The notes beneath the pieces are model-generated. The model was not told where the DNA came from, made no database searches, and saw only the letters and a program-made list of their open reading frames with translations. Position numbers and translations under genes: made by a program. Below, piece by piece: positions 53,300 to 63,584 of a stretch of 64,000 bases of DNA (within the stretch, counting starts at the first letter, position 1; each line of letters begins with the position of its first letter). Source of the stretch: Pseudoroseicyclus aestuarii (GTDB taxonomy: Bacteria; Pseudomonadota; Alphaproteobacteria; Rhodobacterales; Rhodobacteraceae); assembly GCF_003217255.1 (NCBI RefSeq), contig NZ_QJTE01000002.1, positions 744,001 to 808,000 on the forward strand. Reading direction: 5' to 3'.

Positions 53300-54100
53300 A
53301 TGGCGCACGCTAAGAATCACGACTACCACATCCTGCACCCCTCGGTCTGGCCGTTCCTGGCGGCCGTCGGCGCCTTCTTCATGCTATTCGGCGCGACGCT
53401 CTGGATGCACGACCACGGGCCCTGGATGTTCCTGATCGGCCTCGCCGCCGTTCTTTACACCATGTACGCTTGGTTCGCCGACATGGTCTTCGAAAGTCGC
53501 GAGGGCGATCATACGCCCGTCGTCCGCATCGGCCTGCGCTACGGCTTCATCCTTTTCATCATGTCGGAGGTGATGTTCTTCGCGGCCTGGTTCTGGGCCT
53601 TCTTCAAGAACGCGCTTTACCCGATGGGCCCGATGAGCCCGATCCAGGACGGCGTCTGGCCGCCTGAGGGCGTGATTCCCTTCGACCCCTGGCACCTGCC
53701 GCTGATCAACACGCTGATCCTGCTGTGCTCGGGCGCGGCCTGCACCTGGGCCCACCATGCGCTGGCCGAAGAGGACAACCGCGAAGACACGAAGTGGGGC
53801 CTGATCCTCGCCGTCGGTCTGGGCGTGCTCTTCACCGCCTTCCAGATCCGCGAATACGCCGAGGCGGCCTTCAGCTTCTCGGGCAACGTCTACGGCGCGA
53901 TCTTCTTCATGGCGACGGGCTTTCACGGCGTCCACGTCGTCATCGGCACGATCTTCCTGCTGGTCTGCCTGCTGCGCATTCGCGCCGGCCAGATGAGCCG
54001 CGAGCAGCACGTCGGCTTCGAGGCTGCGGCCTGGTACTGGCACTTCGTCGATGTCGTCTGGCTGTTCCTCTTCGCCTCCATCTACATCTGGGGCAGCTGA
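53300..54100 (+). CDS. ctaE: Cytochrome c oxidase subunit III
   Basis: A 266-aa integral membrane subunit with seven helices. Family blocks are [60 protein letters not shown], and [20 protein letters not shown] near the C-terminus. It stabilises the catalytic subunit and proton uptake. It lies 27 bases after ctaG. Confidence 0.96.
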   Translation: MAHAKNHDYHILHPSVWPFLAAVGAFFMLFGATLWMHDHGPWMFLIGLAAVLYTMYAWFADMVFESREGDHTPVVRIGLRYGFILFIMSEVMFFAAWFWAFFKNALYPMGPMSPIQDGVWPPEGVIPFDPWHLPLINTLILLCSGAACTWAHHALAEEDNREDTKWGLILAVGLGVLFTAFQIREYAEAAFSFSGNVYGAIFFMATGFHGVHVVIGTIFLLVCLLRIRAGQMSREQHVGFEAAAWYWHFVDVVWLFLFASIYIWGS

Positions 54101-54173
54101 ACCCGCCCCTTCCCGATCCGAACCGGCGCGCGGGGGAAGCCCCGCGCGCCTTTCCGTTCCAGAGGCCCTGTCC

Positions 54174-54845
54174 TTGATCCGTCGCCTGATCTTTCCGCTT
54201 CTCATCGGCGTTCTGGGATGCGCGGCGCTGCTGGTGCTGGGCCTGTGGCAGGTGCAGCGGCTGGCGTGGAAGCAAGGGATCCTCTCGCAGATCGAGAGCC
54301 GCATGGCGGCCGATCCCGTCCCGCTCGACACGATTCCCGATCCTGATCCCGAGGCGGATCGCTACCGCCCGGTGACCGTCACGGGGCGCCTGACCGGAGA
54401 GGAGGCGCCGGTCCTGACCTCGGACGGCGGCGCCGGCTACCGCGTGATCGCGGTGCTCGAGACCGGGGCCCGGCGCGTGCTGGTCGACCTCGGCTTCGTG
54501 CCGCTGGACGCCAAGGACAGCCCGCGCACCGGAACCGTCAGCATCGCCGGCACCCTGCACTGGCCGCAGGAGGCTGATGGCTGGACCCCCGATCCCAGCG
54601 ACGACAACATCTGGTTCGCCCGCGACGTGCCCCGCATGGCCGAGGCGCTCGGGACCGAGCCGGTGCTGGTCGTCGCGCGGCAGGTGGCGCCGGATGTCGG
54701 GACGCGCGTCCTGCCTGTGAACACCGCCGCCATCCCCAACGATCACCTGCATTACGCGATCACCTGGTTCATGCTGGCCCTGCTCTGGGCCGCGATGAGC
54801 CTCTATCTTGGCTACCGCGCCCTGCGCGCCGGCCCGAAGGAGTGA
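54174..54845 (+). CDS. SURF1-family cytochrome oxidase assembly protein
   Basis: A 223-aa SURF1/Shy1-type protein with one membrane helix at each end (FPLLIGVLGCAALLVLGLWQ and FMLALLWAAMSLYLGY) and a periplasmic loop. Family marks are LGLWQVQRLAWKQ, RYRPVTVTG, VDLGFVP and NDHLHYAITWF. SURF1 assists heme a insertion into subunit I. The start is probably TTG 54174 with AGAGG upstream, because no ATG fits. It overlaps thrC's upstream GTG; both are close-packed. Confidence 0.9.
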   Translation: MIRRLIFPLLIGVLGCAALLVLGLWQVQRLAWKQGILSQIESRMAADPVPLDTIPDPDPEADRYRPVTVTGRLTGEEAPVLTSDGGAGYRVIAVLETGARRVLVDLGFVPLDAKDSPRTGTVSIAGTLHWPQEADGWTPDPSDDNIWFARDVPRMAEALGTEPVLVVARQVAPDVGTRVLPVNTAAIPNDHLHYAITWFMLALLWAAMSLYLGYRALRAGPKE

Positions 54846-54847
54846 CC

Positions 54848-56239
54848 ATGCGCTACGTCTCGACCCGCGGCCGCGCCCCCGCGCTGGGCTTTGCCGATGC
54901 GATGCTGACCGGCCTCGCCCGCGACGGCGGTCTTTACGTCCCCGAGGCCCTGCCGCGGATGTCAAAGGACGAGATCGCCGCGCTGGCGGGCCTGCCCTAC
55001 GAGGAAGCCGCCTTCCGCATCATGCGCCCCTTCGTCGAGGGCAGCTTCGACGATGCGGAGTTCCGGGCGCTGATCGACAGGGCCTATGCCCAGATCGGCC
55101 ATGCCGCGAGGGCGCCCTTGGTGCAGCTTGCGCCGGATCACTTCCTGCTGGAGCTGTTCCACGGCCCCACGCTGGCCTTCAAGGATTTCGCCATGCAGCT
55201 GATCGGCCAGCTGTTCCAGGCGGCGCTGGAGCGGTCGGGCCAGCGCATCACCATCGTCGGGGCCACCAGCGGCGATACCGGCAGCGCCGCGATCGAGGCC
55301 TTTCGCGGGCTGCCGAACGTCGACGTGATGATCCTCTACCCGCATGGCCGTGTGAGCGAGGTGCAGCGTCGGCAGATGACCACGCCGACCGAGGCGAACG
55401 TCCACGCCCTCGCGGTCGACGGCACCTTCGACGACTGCCAGGCGGCGCTGAAGGAGATGTTCGCCGACGAGGCCTTCCGCGACGAGATCGGCCTGACGGC
55501 GGTGAACTCGATCAACTGGGGCAGGGTGCTGGCGCAGGTCGTCTACTTCTTCACCTCTGCCGTGGCCCTTGGTGCGCCGCACCGCCCCGTCAGCTTCACC
55601 GTACCCACCGGCAACTTCGGCGACATCTATGCCGGCGCCATCGCGCGCGACATGGGCCTGCCGATCGAGCGGCTGGTGGTGGCGACGAACCGCAACGACA
55701 TCCTGCACCGCACCCTGACGGAAGGCGACTACCGCAAGGAAGGCGTCGCCCCGACGATCAGCCCCTCGATGGATATCCAGGTCAGCTCGAACTTCGAGCG
55801 GGCGCTCTGGGATGCCTATGGCCGCGACGGCGCCGCCGTGGCGCAGCTGATGGAGGAGTTGAAGGGGCAGGGGGGCTTTGCCGTCAGCCAGGGCGCCATC
55901 GGCGCGCTGCGCGACCGCTTCGTCTCGGGCCGCGCCTCGGAGGAGGAGACGCTGGAGGCGATCCGCCGCACCCATGCCGAGACGGGCGAGGTGATCTGCC
56001 CGCATACCGCCGTCGGCGTGCATGTCGCGCAGCCCTTCCTCGGGCCGGTGCCGATGGTGACGCTCGCCACCGCCCACCCGGCGAAGTTCCCGGATGCGGT
56101 CGAGCAGGCGATGGGCCAGCGCCCGCCCCTTCCCCTTCGGATGGCGGACCTGTATGACCGGCCGGAACGGGTCACCCGCGTCGCCGGCGACCTCGAGGCC
56201 CTCAAATCCGCCATCCGGGAAAAGACTGCCGCCGCGTGA
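54848..56239 (+). CDS. thrC: Threonine synthase
   Basis: A 463-aa PLP enzyme that converts O-phosphohomoserine to threonine. The PLP Lys112 lies in GPTLAFKDFAMQL. The phosphate-binding loop is GATSGDTGSAAIEAFRG. PTGNFGDIYAGAIA follows. ATG 54848, with AAGGAG upstream, is preferred over the GTG at 54842 that overlaps the surf1 stop. It forms a run with the M16 protease, GNAT and FAD-oxidase genes downstream. Confidence 0.95.
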   Translation: MRYVSTRGRAPALGFADAMLTGLARDGGLYVPEALPRMSKDEIAALAGLPYEEAAFRIMRPFVEGSFDDAEFRALIDRAYAQIGHAARAPLVQLAPDHFLLELFHGPTLAFKDFAMQLIGQLFQAALERSGQRITIVGATSGDTGSAAIEAFRGLPNVDVMILYPHGRVSEVQRRQMTTPTEANVHALAVDGTFDDCQAALKEMFADEAFRDEIGLTAVNSINWGRVLAQVVYFFTSAVALGAPHRPVSFTVPTGNFGDIYAGAIARDMGLPIERLVVATNRNDILHRTLTEGDYRKEGVAPTISPSMDIQVSSNFERALWDAYGRDGAAVAQLMEELKGQGGFAVSQGAIGALRDRFVSGRASEEETLEAIRRTHAETGEVICPHTAVGVHVAQPFLGPVPMVTLATAHPAKFPDAVEQAMGQRPPLPLRMADLYDRPERVTRVAGDLEALKSAIREKTAAA

Positions 56240-56246
56240 CCAGACC

Positions 56247-57512
56247 ATGACCGTCCGACTGCACACATTGCCCAACGGCTTCCGCATCGCGACGGAGCAT
56301 ATGCCCGGCCTGAAATCCGCCTCTGTCGGGGTCTGGATCAATGCCGGCGGCCGCCACGAGACCGAGGCGCAGAACGGCGTCGCGCATTTCCTTGAGCACA
56401 TGGCCTTCAAGGGCACCGGACGCCGCAGCGCCCGCGCCATCGCCGAGGCGATCGAGGACGTGGGCGGCTACATGAACGCCTATACCAGCCGCGAGGCGAC
56501 GGCCTATTACGCGCGGGTGCTGCAGCAGGACGTGCCGCTGGCCCTCGACGTGATCGGGGACATCCTGCGCAATCCCGCCTTCGCCGCCGCCGAGATCGAG
56601 AGCGAGCGCGGCGTGATCCTGCAGGAGATCGGCCAGGCCCTCGATACGCCGGACGACATCGTCTTCGACTGGCTGCAGGAAGTCGCCTATCCGAACCAGC
56701 CGCTCGGCCGGTCGATCCTGGGCCCCGCCGAGAAGGTCGCCGGTTTCAGCCGCGACGACCTGACGGCCTTTGTCGCCCAGCACTACGGCCCCGGCAGCAT
56801 GGTCCTGGCCGCCGCCGGCGCTGTCGACCACGATGCCATCGTGCGGCAGGCCGAGGCGCTGTTCGGTGACATGGGCCCGCGCGAGAAGACCGGCCCGGTC
56901 TGGCCCGGCCAGTTCGCGGGCGGTGAGCGGCGCGAGATCAAGACGCTCGAGCAGGTGCATTTCACCCTCGCGCTCGAGGCGCCGAACTACCGCTCGCCCG
57001 AGATTTATCACGCGCAGGTCTATGCCAATGCCCTTGGCGGCGGCATGTCCTCGCGCCTGTTCCAGGAGCTGCGCGAAGAGCGCGGGCTGTGCTACACGAT
57101 TTTCGCCCAGACCGGCGCCTACGAGGACACCGGCATGACGACGATCTATGCCGGCACCTCCGCCGCCGATATCGGCGATCTGGCCCGCACCACCATCGAC
57201 GAGCTGAAACGCGCCGCGACCGACATGTCCGAGGCCGAGGTGCAGCGTGCCCGCGCGCAGATGAAGGCCGGGATGCTGATGGGCCTCGAGCGGCCCTCGA
57301 ACCGGGCCGAGCGGCTGGCGCGGATGCTGGCGATCTGGGACCGTGTGCCGCCCATCGAGGAAGTCGTTGCCAAGATCGACGCAGTCACCGTCGCGGACGT
57401 GCGCGCCTTTGCTGAACGCACCGCCTCCGGCGCCGGCGCCGCCCTCGCGCTGTACGGCCCGGCGGAGAAGGCGCCGATGCTGGACGAGCTGAAGGAAAGG
57501 CTCGCCGCCTGA
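56247..57512 (+). CDS. M16-family zinc peptidase (processing-protease-like)
   Basis: A 421-aa single M16 unit similar to the beta subunit of the mitochondrial processing peptidase. The inverted zinc motif is His47-Phe-Leu-Glu50-His51 in AHFLEHMAFKGTGRR, with a third ligand expected in ESERGVILQEI. The second half (GGGMSSRLFQELREERGLCY) is the glycine-rich block. No signal peptide is present. It starts seven bases after thrC and overlaps the GNAT gene by one base. The physiological substrate in bacteria is not known. Confidence 0.93.
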   Translation: MTVRLHTLPNGFRIATEHMPGLKSASVGVWINAGGRHETEAQNGVAHFLEHMAFKGTGRRSARAIAEAIEDVGGYMNAYTSREATAYYARVLQQDVPLALDVIGDILRNPAFAAAEIESERGVILQEIGQALDTPDDIVFDWLQEVAYPNQPLGRSILGPAEKVAGFSRDDLTAFVAQHYGPGSMVLAAAGAVDHDAIVRQAEALFGDMGPREKTGPVWPGQFAGGERREIKTLEQVHFTLALEAPNYRSPEIYHAQVYANALGGGMSSRLFQELREERGLCYTIFAQTGAYEDTGMTTIYAGTSAADIGDLARTTIDELKRAATDMSEAEVQRARAQMKAGMLMGLERPSNRAERLARMLAIWDRVPPIEEVVAKIDAVTVADVRAFAERTASGAGAALALYGPAEKAPMLDELKERLAA

Positions 57513-58096
57513 TGCTTCGGTCCCGGCGCAAGGTGCGGCTCGAGACCGAGCGTCTGACCCTGCGCCCGCCCGAGCATGGCGACTGGCTGGCCTGGGCCGA
57601 TCTGCGCCGCGATTCGGCCAGCTTCCTGCAGCCCTGGGAGCCGACCTGGGCGCCCGATCACCTGTCGCGCCGTGCCTTCACCAACCGCGTCTACTGGGCG
57701 CAGCGCTCGATCCAGCAGGGCACCGCGGTGCCGCTGCTCCTGATCCGGCGCGCGGACGACGTGCTGCTGGGCGCGATCACGCTGGACAATATCCGCCGCG
57801 GGCCGGCGCAGTCGGGCACCACCGGCTACTGGACCGGCCAGCCCTTCGTCCGGCAGGGCTACATGCGCGAGGCGATCCAGGCGCTGGTGCATTACGCCTT
57901 CACCGTCCACGACCTCAGCCGGATCGAGGCGGGCTGCCTGCCGGAAAACCTGCCCTCGCGCCGCCTGCTGGAAAGCTGCGGCTACAAGTACGAAGGCGTG
58001 GCCCAGAGCTATCTTCAGATCGCCGGGCGCTGGCGCAATCACGTGCTATACTCGAACCTGCGCAGCGACAGGCGCGGCCGGACGGACACCGGCTGA
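57512..58096 (+). CDS. RimJ/RimL-type GNAT acetyltransferase
   Basis: A 194-aa acetyltransferase of the class that modifies the N-terminus of ribosomal proteins. Marks are LETERLTLRPPEHGDWLAW, GYWTGQPFVRQGYMREAIQA and RIEAGCLPENLPSRRLLES (acetyl-CoA site near the last). The ATG overlaps the TGA of the M16 gene. Confidence 0.9.
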   Translation: MLRSRRKVRLETERLTLRPPEHGDWLAWADLRRDSASFLQPWEPTWAPDHLSRRAFTNRVYWAQRSIQQGTAVPLLLIRRADDVLLGAITLDNIRRGPAQSGTTGYWTGQPFVRQGYMREAIQALVHYAFTVHDLSRIEAGCLPENLPSRRLLESCGYKYEGVAQSYLQIAGRWRNHVLYSNLRSDRRGRTDTG

Positions 58097-58106
58097 GGGA
58101 GGCCAG

Positions 58107-59525
58107 ATGCCGCAGGAGTACACCCCCGCCAGCGGCGACTTCGCCGAGGCCCTGGCCACCGATCTGCCCGAGGGGCGGCTGCGCCCGGTCGAGGCGCGCT
58201 ACCTCGAAGAGCGGCGCGGACGGCTGACCGGCAGCGGCGGCACCCTCGCCCTGCCGCGCAGCGCCGAGGAGGTGGCCCTGATCCTGTCGCGCGCGCATGA
58301 GGCGCGGGTCGCCGTGGTGCCTTACGGCGGCGGCACCGGCCTTGTCGGCGGCGGTATCGGGCCGGGCGATCCGCTGATCCTCTCGCTCGAGAAGATGGAC
58401 GGGGTCCGCAGCGTTTACCCAACCGAGAACGTGCTGGTGGCCGAGGCGGGGGCGATCCTTGCCGATGTGCAGGCCGCTGCGGTTGCGGAGGGTCGGCTGT
58501 TCGGCCTCTCACTCGCCTCCGAGGGCTCGGCCCGGATCGGCGGGCTTCTGGCCACCAATGCCGGCGGGCTGAACGTGCTGCGCTACGGCACCGCGCGGGC
58601 GCAATGCCTGGGGCTAGAGGTGGTGACCGCCGATGGCCGCATCTGGCATGGGCTGACGCGGCTGTGGAAGGACAACACCGGCTACGATCTGCGCGATCTC
58701 TTCATCGGCTCGGAAGGCACGCTCGGCATCATCACCGCCGCCGCGCTGAAGCTGGCGCCGCGCCCGGCGGCCAGCGGCACCGCGCTGCTCTCGGTGCCCT
58801 CGCCCGAGGCGGCGCTTGAGCTGCTGGGCCGCCTGCGCGCGCGGGTGGGCGAGGGCGTCTCGGGGTTCGAGTTGATCTCGCGCGCGGGATGGGACTTCCT
58901 GACCGAGACCGGCATGGCCGGGCAGCAGCCGCTCGACCCGATGCCCGACTGGATGGTGCTGATCGAGCTGGGGCTGTCCGAGGGGCAGGAGCCTGCTGCC
59001 GCGCTCGAGGCGCTGTTCGCCGAAGCTGCGGAGGCCGGGCTGTCGGATGACGGCGTGATCGCGCAAAGCGCGGCGCAGGCGGATGCGCTCTGGTCCCTGC
59101 GCGAGACGATCCCCGAGGCGAACCGGGCCATCGGCGCCATCGCCAGCCACGACATCGCCCTGCCGCTCTCCGCCATCCCGGAGTTTCACCGCCAAGGGCT
59201 TGAGGCGATGGAAGCCATCGCGCCGCTGCGCGTCAATGCCTTCGGCCATCTGGGCGACGGCAACCTGCATTGGAACGTCTTCCCGCCGAAGGGCGAGGAT
59301 CGCGGCGCCTATGACGGTGTGCGCGCGCAGGTCACGCGGGCAGTGCACGACCTCGTCGCCGCGCTTGGCGGCTCGATCAGCGCCGAGCACGGGATCGGGC
59401 GGTTCAAGGTCGATGACCTCGAACGCTATGCCGATCCGGTGAAGCTGGCGCTGATGCGCAGCGTGAAGGATGCGCTCGACCCTCGGGGTATCCTGAACCC
59501 CGGGGCCGTGCTGCGCGCCCGCTAG
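58107..59525 (+). CDS. FAD-linked oxidase (D-2-hydroxyacid dehydrogenase, GlcD/D2HGDH type)
   Basis: A 472-aa flavoprotein. The PCMH FAD-binding domain contains VPYGGGTGLVGGGIGPGD and RIGGLLATNAGGLNVLRYGT. The C-terminal oxidase domain has FGHLGDGNLHWNVF and GSISAEHGIGRFK, which hold the substrate-site histidines. The family includes D-lactate, glycolate and D-2-hydroxyglutarate dehydrogenases that pass electrons to cytochromes or quinone. The exact substrate cannot be chosen from sequence alone. It ends two bases before the apt stop (convergent). Confidence 0.9.
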   Translation: MPQEYTPASGDFAEALATDLPEGRLRPVEARYLEERRGRLTGSGGTLALPRSAEEVALILSRAHEARVAVVPYGGGTGLVGGGIGPGDPLILSLEKMDGVRSVYPTENVLVAEAGAILADVQAAAVAEGRLFGLSLASEGSARIGGLLATNAGGLNVLRYGTARAQCLGLEVVTADGRIWHGLTRLWKDNTGYDLRDLFIGSEGTLGIITAAALKLAPRPAASGTALLSVPSPEAALELLGRLRARVGEGVSGFELISRAGWDFLTETGMAGQQPLDPMPDWMVLIELGLSEGQEPAAALEALFAEAAEAGLSDDGVIAQSAAQADALWSLRETIPEANRAIGAIASHDIALPLSAIPEFHRQGLEAMEAIAPLRVNAFGHLGDGNLHWNVFPPKGEDRGAYDGVRAQVTRAVHDLVAALGGSISAEHGIGRFKVDDLERYADPVKLALMRSVKDALDPRGILNPGAVLRAR

Positions 59526-59526
59526 C

Positions 59527-60057
59527 CTACTCGCCCTCGTAGGCGACGAGGCAGCGCACGCTCTGGCCCAGCTCTTCCAGCAGCTTGCGGCCGCCGAGGT
59601 CGGGCAGGTCGATGACGAAGACGCAGGCCACGGTCGTCGCGCCAAGCCGGTCGATCAGCCGCAGGCCGGCGGCGGCGGTGCCGCCCGTCGCCAGAAGGTC
59701 GTCGATCAGCACCACCCGCTCGCCCTTGCTGAGCGCGTCCTCGTGCAGCTCGACCACCGCCTCGCCGTATTCCAGCTGGTAGCTTTCCTCGATGGTCTTG
59801 CCGGGCAGCTTGCCCTTCTTGCGTATCGGCACGAAGCCGGTGCCCAGCCGGTCGGCCAGCGCCCCGCCAAGGACGAAGCCGCGCGCCTCGATCCCGGCGA
59901 TGCAGTCGATCTCCAGATCGCCGATGGCCTCGACGAGCTGGTCCAGCATCAGGCGAAAGCCGTCGCGATGGGCGAACAGCGTGGTGACGTCCCGGAACTG
60001 GATGCCCGGCACCGGGAAGTCGGGGATCGTGCGGATATAGTCTTTGAGATCGGCCAA
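59527..60057 (-). CDS. apt: Adenine phosphoribosyltransferase
   Basis: A 176-aa enzyme that makes AMP from adenine and PRPP. The PRPP motif is [18 protein letters not shown]; the N-terminal block [20 protein letters not shown] is typical. The likely start is a TTG at 60057 ([14 protein letters not shown]) with AAGGA nine bases upstream, since no ATG or GTG gives the standard length. It follows mtnP by 38 bases; adenine freed by MtnP would be salvaged by Apt. Confidence 0.94.
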   Translation of the reverse strand: MADLKDYIRTIPDFPVPGIQFRDVTTLFAHRDGFRLMLDQLVEAIGDLEIDCIAGIEARGFVLGGALADRLGTGFVPIRKKGKLPGKTIEESYQLEYGEAVVELHEDALSKGERVVLIDDLLATGGTAAAGLRLIDRLGATTVACVFVIDLPDLGGRKLLEELGQSVRCLVAYEGE

Positions 60058-60095
60058 GGAGCAGTCCTTTTCGGTGGTGTTGCCGCCGGGTGCGG

Positions 60096-60971
60096 CTAGA
60101 GCAGGCGCCCGGCAATGGTATCCAGCCGCGCGAGCAGCGCCGGATCGCGGCGCTCGGGCGCGGTCATCAGCGCATGATCGAGGGCGCGGTCGCAGCCTTC
60201 GGGGCAGGGCTGGGGGCGCTGCGCCAGCCGCTGCGGCAGGCCGGCGATCAGCGCGCCCGCGGCCTGCGTGTTGCCGGCGAGGACGGATTTGATCGCCGCG
60301 ATATCCACCGCGCCGTGCCCCTCGTGCCAGCTGTCGTAATCGGTGACCATCGCGACGAGCGCGTAGCAGATCTCGGCCTCGCGGGCGAGGCGCGCCTCGG
60401 GCATCGCGGTCATGCCGATCACGTCGCAGCCCCAGGCGCGGTACATCAGGCTTTCGGCGCGGGTCGAGAACTGCGGCCCCTCCATCGCAAGATAGGTGCC
60501 GCCGCGATGCACCGTCTTGCCGGTGGCGCGGGCCGCGGCCTCTGCCGCATCCGAGAGCCGGGCGCAGACCGGCTCGGCCAGCGAGACATGGGCGACGCAG
60601 CCCGCGCCGAAGAAGCTGGCGGGCCGGCCCTTGGTGCGGTCGATGAACTGGTCGACGACGACGAAATCGCCCGGCGCCAGCGCATCGCGAAAGGAGCCGA
60701 CGGCAGAGACGGAGACGAGGTCGGTCACGCCGAGCGCCTTCATCGCCGCGATATTGGCGCGGTAGGGGATGTCGCCGGGGGCGTGGACATGCCCGCGCCC
60801 GTGGCGGGGCAGGAAGGCGATGGGCATGCCGTCCAGCTGTCCGGTCAGGATCGCGTCCGAGGGTTCGCCCCAGGGCGTCGTCACCGACTGCCAGGCGGCG
60901 CCCTCGAGGGCCTCCATCCCGTAGAGGCCGGAGCCGCCGATCACCCCGAGCCGTGCTGCTGTCTGGTCCAC
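60096..60971 (-). CDS. mtnP: S-methyl-5'-thioadenosine phosphorylase
   Basis: A 291-aa purine-nucleoside-phosphorylase-family enzyme that splits methylthioadenosine to adenine and methylthioribose-1-phosphate. Marks are [57 protein letters not shown] and [19 protein letters not shown]. The start is GTG at 60971. It pairs with apt. Promoters of mtnP and the SulP gene share the 149-base divergent gap. Confidence 0.94.
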   Translation of the reverse strand: MDQTAARLGVIGGSGLYGMEALEGAAWQSVTTPWGEPSDAILTGQLDGMPIAFLPRHGRGHVHAPGDIPYRANIAAMKALGVTDLVSVSAVGSFRDALAPGDFVVVDQFIDRTKGRPASFFGAGCVAHVSLAEPVCARLSDAAEAAARATGKTVHRGGTYLAMEGPQFSTRAESLMYRAWGCDVIGMTAMPEARLAREAEICYALVAMVTDYDSWHEGHGAVDIAAIKSVLAGNTQAAGALIAGLPQRLAQRPQPCPEGCDRALDHALMTAPERRDPALLARLDTIAGRLL

Positions 60972-61120
60972 CGGCCGGCCCTCGCTGCTGCGCCGCGGGC
61001 GACACTAGGCGAGGGCGCGGCGCGCGAAAAGCCCCTTGCAGCGGCGGGGCGGGACGAGGCGGGGCATTAGGGGTTCCGTCCGGGCAGCTGCTGCTGTAGC
61101 AGGAGGCCGCATTTCCGAAC

Positions 61121-62725
61121 ATGAAGAGACCGATGACCCGATCTCCGCTAGCCGCTCTCGCCGGTGCCGTCTCCTCGCCGAACGCGCCCGCCTTTCCGCA
61201 TTCCGCCGGCCAATGGAAGACTGAGCTTCTGTCGGGTCTGACCGTCGCGCTGGCGCTGGTGCCAGAGGCGGTCGCCTTCTCCTTCGTCGCCGGGGTGAAC
61301 CCGCTGGTCGGCCTTTACGCCGCCTTCCTCGTCGGGCTGATCACCGCCGTGATCGGCGGCCGGCCCGGCATGATCTCGGGTGCGACGGGCGCGCTGGCGG
61401 TGGTGATGGTCAGCCTCGTCGCGCAGCACGGGGTCGAGTACCTCTTTGCCGCCGTGCTGCTGATGGGGCTGATCCAGGTGCTGGCGGGGGTGTTCCGGCT
61501 GGGCAAGTTCATCCGCCTCGTGCCGCATCCGGTGATGCTGGGCTTCGTCAACGGGCTGGCCATCGTCATCGGCCTTGCCCAGCTCGAGCAGTTCCACGAT
61601 CCGGCGGGCGAGGGCTGGCTCTCCGGGCTGCCGCTGATCCTGATGCTGGCGCTGACGGCGCTGACCATGCTGATCATCTGGGGCACGCCGAAGGTCACGA
61701 AGGCGATCCCCGCGCCGCTGGCCGGCATCCTCGTGACCGCGCTGATCGTCATCGCGCTCGGCCTGCCGGTGCCGCGGGTCGGCGATCTTGCCGATATCTC
61801 TGGCGGGCTGCCGCAGCTGCATATCCCGATGGTGCCCTTCACCCTCGAGACGCTGTGGATCATCCTGCCCTACTCGGTCATCCTCGCCGCCATCGGCCTG
61901 CTGGAAAGCCTGCTGACGCTGAACCTGGTGGGCGAGATCACCGGCAAGCGCGGCGGCGCCAGCCAGGAATGCGTGGCGCAGGGTCTTGCGAACCTGACCT
62001 GCGGCGTCTTCGGCGCCATGGGCGGCTGCGCGATGATCGGCCAGTCGATGATCAACGTCTCCTCTGGCGGGCGCACCCGCGTCGCCGCCGCGAGTGCGGC
62101 GATCTTCCTTCTGTGCTTCATCCTCTTCGCTGCGCCGCTGATCGCGCAGATCCCGCTGGCCGCGCTGGTGGGCGTGATGTTCATGGTGGTGATCGGCACC
62201 TTCGCCTGGAACACCTTCCGCGTGATGCGGCGGGTGCCGCGGGTCGATGCCATCGTGATCGTGCTGGTGACCATCGTCACCGTGCTGACCGATCTCGCCA
62301 CCGCCGTGGTGATCGGGGTCATCGTCTCGGCCCTGGCCTATGCCTGGCAGAACGCCACGCGGATCGGCGCGCGCACCTATCGCACGCCCGAGGGGGCCAA
62401 GGTCTACAAGGTGCAGGGCCCGCTCTTCTTCGGCTCCACCGACGGTTTCTCGGAGCTGTTCCAGGTCGAGAGCGATCCGAGCCTGGTGATCGTCGATTTC
62501 GAGCATAGCCGCGTCGCCGACCAATCCGCCCTCGCCGCGATCGAGGCCATGGCCGCCCGTTACGAGACCGCCGGCAAGCGGCTGCAGCTGCGGCACCTGT
62601 CCCAGGATTGCCATGCGCTGCTGCGCCGGGCGGGGCAGCTTGTCGTCGAGAGCGACGACGATCCGGTCTATGGCGTGGCCGTCGATTATGACGTGCAGCC
62701 GGGGGCGCTGGGCGGCGGTCACTAG
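61121..62725 (+). CDS. SulP-family anion transporter with STAS domain
   Basis: A 534-aa membrane protein with a SLC26/SulP core of about 10-14 helices ([74 protein letters not shown]) and a cytoplasmic STAS domain from about residue 415 ([20 protein letters not shown]). SulP proteins carry sulfate, bicarbonate or organic anions; sequence alone does not decide. ATG 61121 or the in-frame ATG at 61133 could be the start. Confidence 0.92.
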   Translation: MKRPMTRSPLAALAGAVSSPNAPAFPHSAGQWKTELLSGLTVALALVPEAVAFSFVAGVNPLVGLYAAFLVGLITAVIGGRPGMISGATGALAVVMVSLVAQHGVEYLFAAVLLMGLIQVLAGVFRLGKFIRLVPHPVMLGFVNGLAIVIGLAQLEQFHDPAGEGWLSGLPLILMLALTALTMLIIWGTPKVTKAIPAPLAGILVTALIVIALGLPVPRVGDLADISGGLPQLHIPMVPFTLETLWIILPYSVILAAIGLLESLLTLNLVGEITGKRGGASQECVAQGLANLTCGVFGAMGGCAMIGQSMINVSSGGRTRVAAASAAIFLLCFILFAAPLIAQIPLAALVGVMFMVVIGTFAWNTFRVMRRVPRVDAIVIVLVTIVTVLTDLATAVVIGVIVSALAYAWQNATRIGARTYRTPEGAKVYKVQGPLFFGSTDGFSELFQVESDPSLVIVDFEHSRVADQSALAAIEAMAARYETAGKRLQLRHLSQDCHALLRRAGQLVVESDDDPVYGVAVDYDVQPGALGGGH

Positions 62726-62757
62726 CCGCCCTTCGGCCCCGCGCGGCTCCGGCTGAG

Positions 62758-62798
62758 GCCGGGGCCTCCGGCGGGGATATTTTCAAAGAGAAGAGGGG
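62758..62798. repeat. Probable dispersed intergenic element (CCTCCGGCGGGGATATTTT)
   Basis: The convergent gap after the SulP gene contains GGCCTCCGGCGGGGATATTTTC followed by AAAGAGAAGAGG. From memory, close variants occur often between genes in Rhodobacterales genomes; this window has one copy. The core includes GAGGC-CGGG-GCCTC, a 5-bp stem that could take part in termination of both converging genes. Confidence 0.4.
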
Positions 62799-62803
62799 GC
62801 CCG

Positions 62804-63481
62804 TCAGGCGTAAGTGACGGTCGCCTCCTCGAGTCCCTCGATGGTGACGCGGCAGGACTGGCCGGGCGCGATGGGGCCGACGCCGGCGGGCGTGCCTGTC
62901 AGGATCAGGTCGCCCGGTTGCAGCGTCACCAGCCGCGACAGATGCGCGATGACATGGGACACGGGCCAGATCATCTGCCCCAGCGCCCCCTCCTGCCGCG
63001 GGATCCCATCGACATCGCAGGTGATGCGGGCCTCTGGTCCCGGCATCGGCCCCTCGCGCAGCGGGCCGAGGATGCAGGAGGCGTCGAAGCCCTTGGCCAT
63101 GTCCCAGGGGCGGCGCGCGGCCTTTGCCTGCGCCTGCAGGTCGCGGCGCGTCAGGTCGTTGGCCGCGGCGCAGCCCCAGATCAGCGCCTCGGCCTGCGCG
63201 GGTTCGATATCGGCGCCGCCGGCGCCCAGCAGCACCGCGAGCTCTGCCTCGTGCTCGAGCTGCCCCGTCGCGGCGGGGAAGGGCAGGGTCAGGTCCGAGG
63301 GCACGGCGGCGCTGGCCGGCTTCATGAAGAAGAAGGGCGGCTCCGCCTCGGGGTCGTGCCCCATCTCGCGCGCATGATCGGCGTAGTTCCGGCCGACGCA
63401 GAAGATGCGGTGCAGCTGAAGCGGGCGGCCATCTTCAGTGCGCAGGGCGGCGGGGGCGGGGGGATGAGGCAGGTCTGTCAT
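62804..63481 (-). CDS. Fumarylacetoacetate hydrolase-family protein
   Basis: A 225-aa FAH-domain protein (IFCVGRNYADHAREMGHDP, FFFMKPASAAVPSDLTLPFP, LEHEAELAVLLG with the metal-binding Glu residues, LILTGTPAGVGPIAPGQ). Members of this size act as fumarylpyruvate or acylpyruvate hydrolases, or as oxaloacetate tautomerase/decarboxylase. The substrate is not readable from the sequence. It starts at ATG 63481, about 48 bases past the terminator of the upstream gene. Confidence 0.9.
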   Translation of the reverse strand: MTDLPHPPAPAALRTEDGRPLQLHRIFCVGRNYADHAREMGHDPEAEPPFFFMKPASAAVPSDLTLPFPAATGQLEHEAELAVLLGAGGADIEPAQAEALIWGCAAANDLTRRDLQAQAKAARRPWDMAKGFDASCILGPLREGPMPGPEARITCDVDGIPRQEGALGQMIWPVSHVIAHLSRLVTLQPGDLILTGTPAGVGPIAPGQSCRVTIEGLEEATVTYA

Positions 63482-63528
63482 GGAGGCAGGCTAGCGGCGA
63501 GCCCTGTCCTGCGCCAGCGAGGCGCATG

Positions 63529-63558
63529 AAAAAAGGGACGGGGAAGACCCCGTCCCTT
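63529..63558 (-). terminator. Rho-independent terminator after the D-Ala-D-Ala carboxypeptidase gene
   Basis: A 9-bp perfect stem GGGACGGGG (63535-63543) / CCCCGTCCC (63548-63556) with 4-base loop is followed on the minus strand by TTTTTTC. It lies 27 bases past the stop. Confidence 0.9.
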
Positions 63559-63584
63559 GGACAGTCCGGCGAGGGCGTTGCCCG

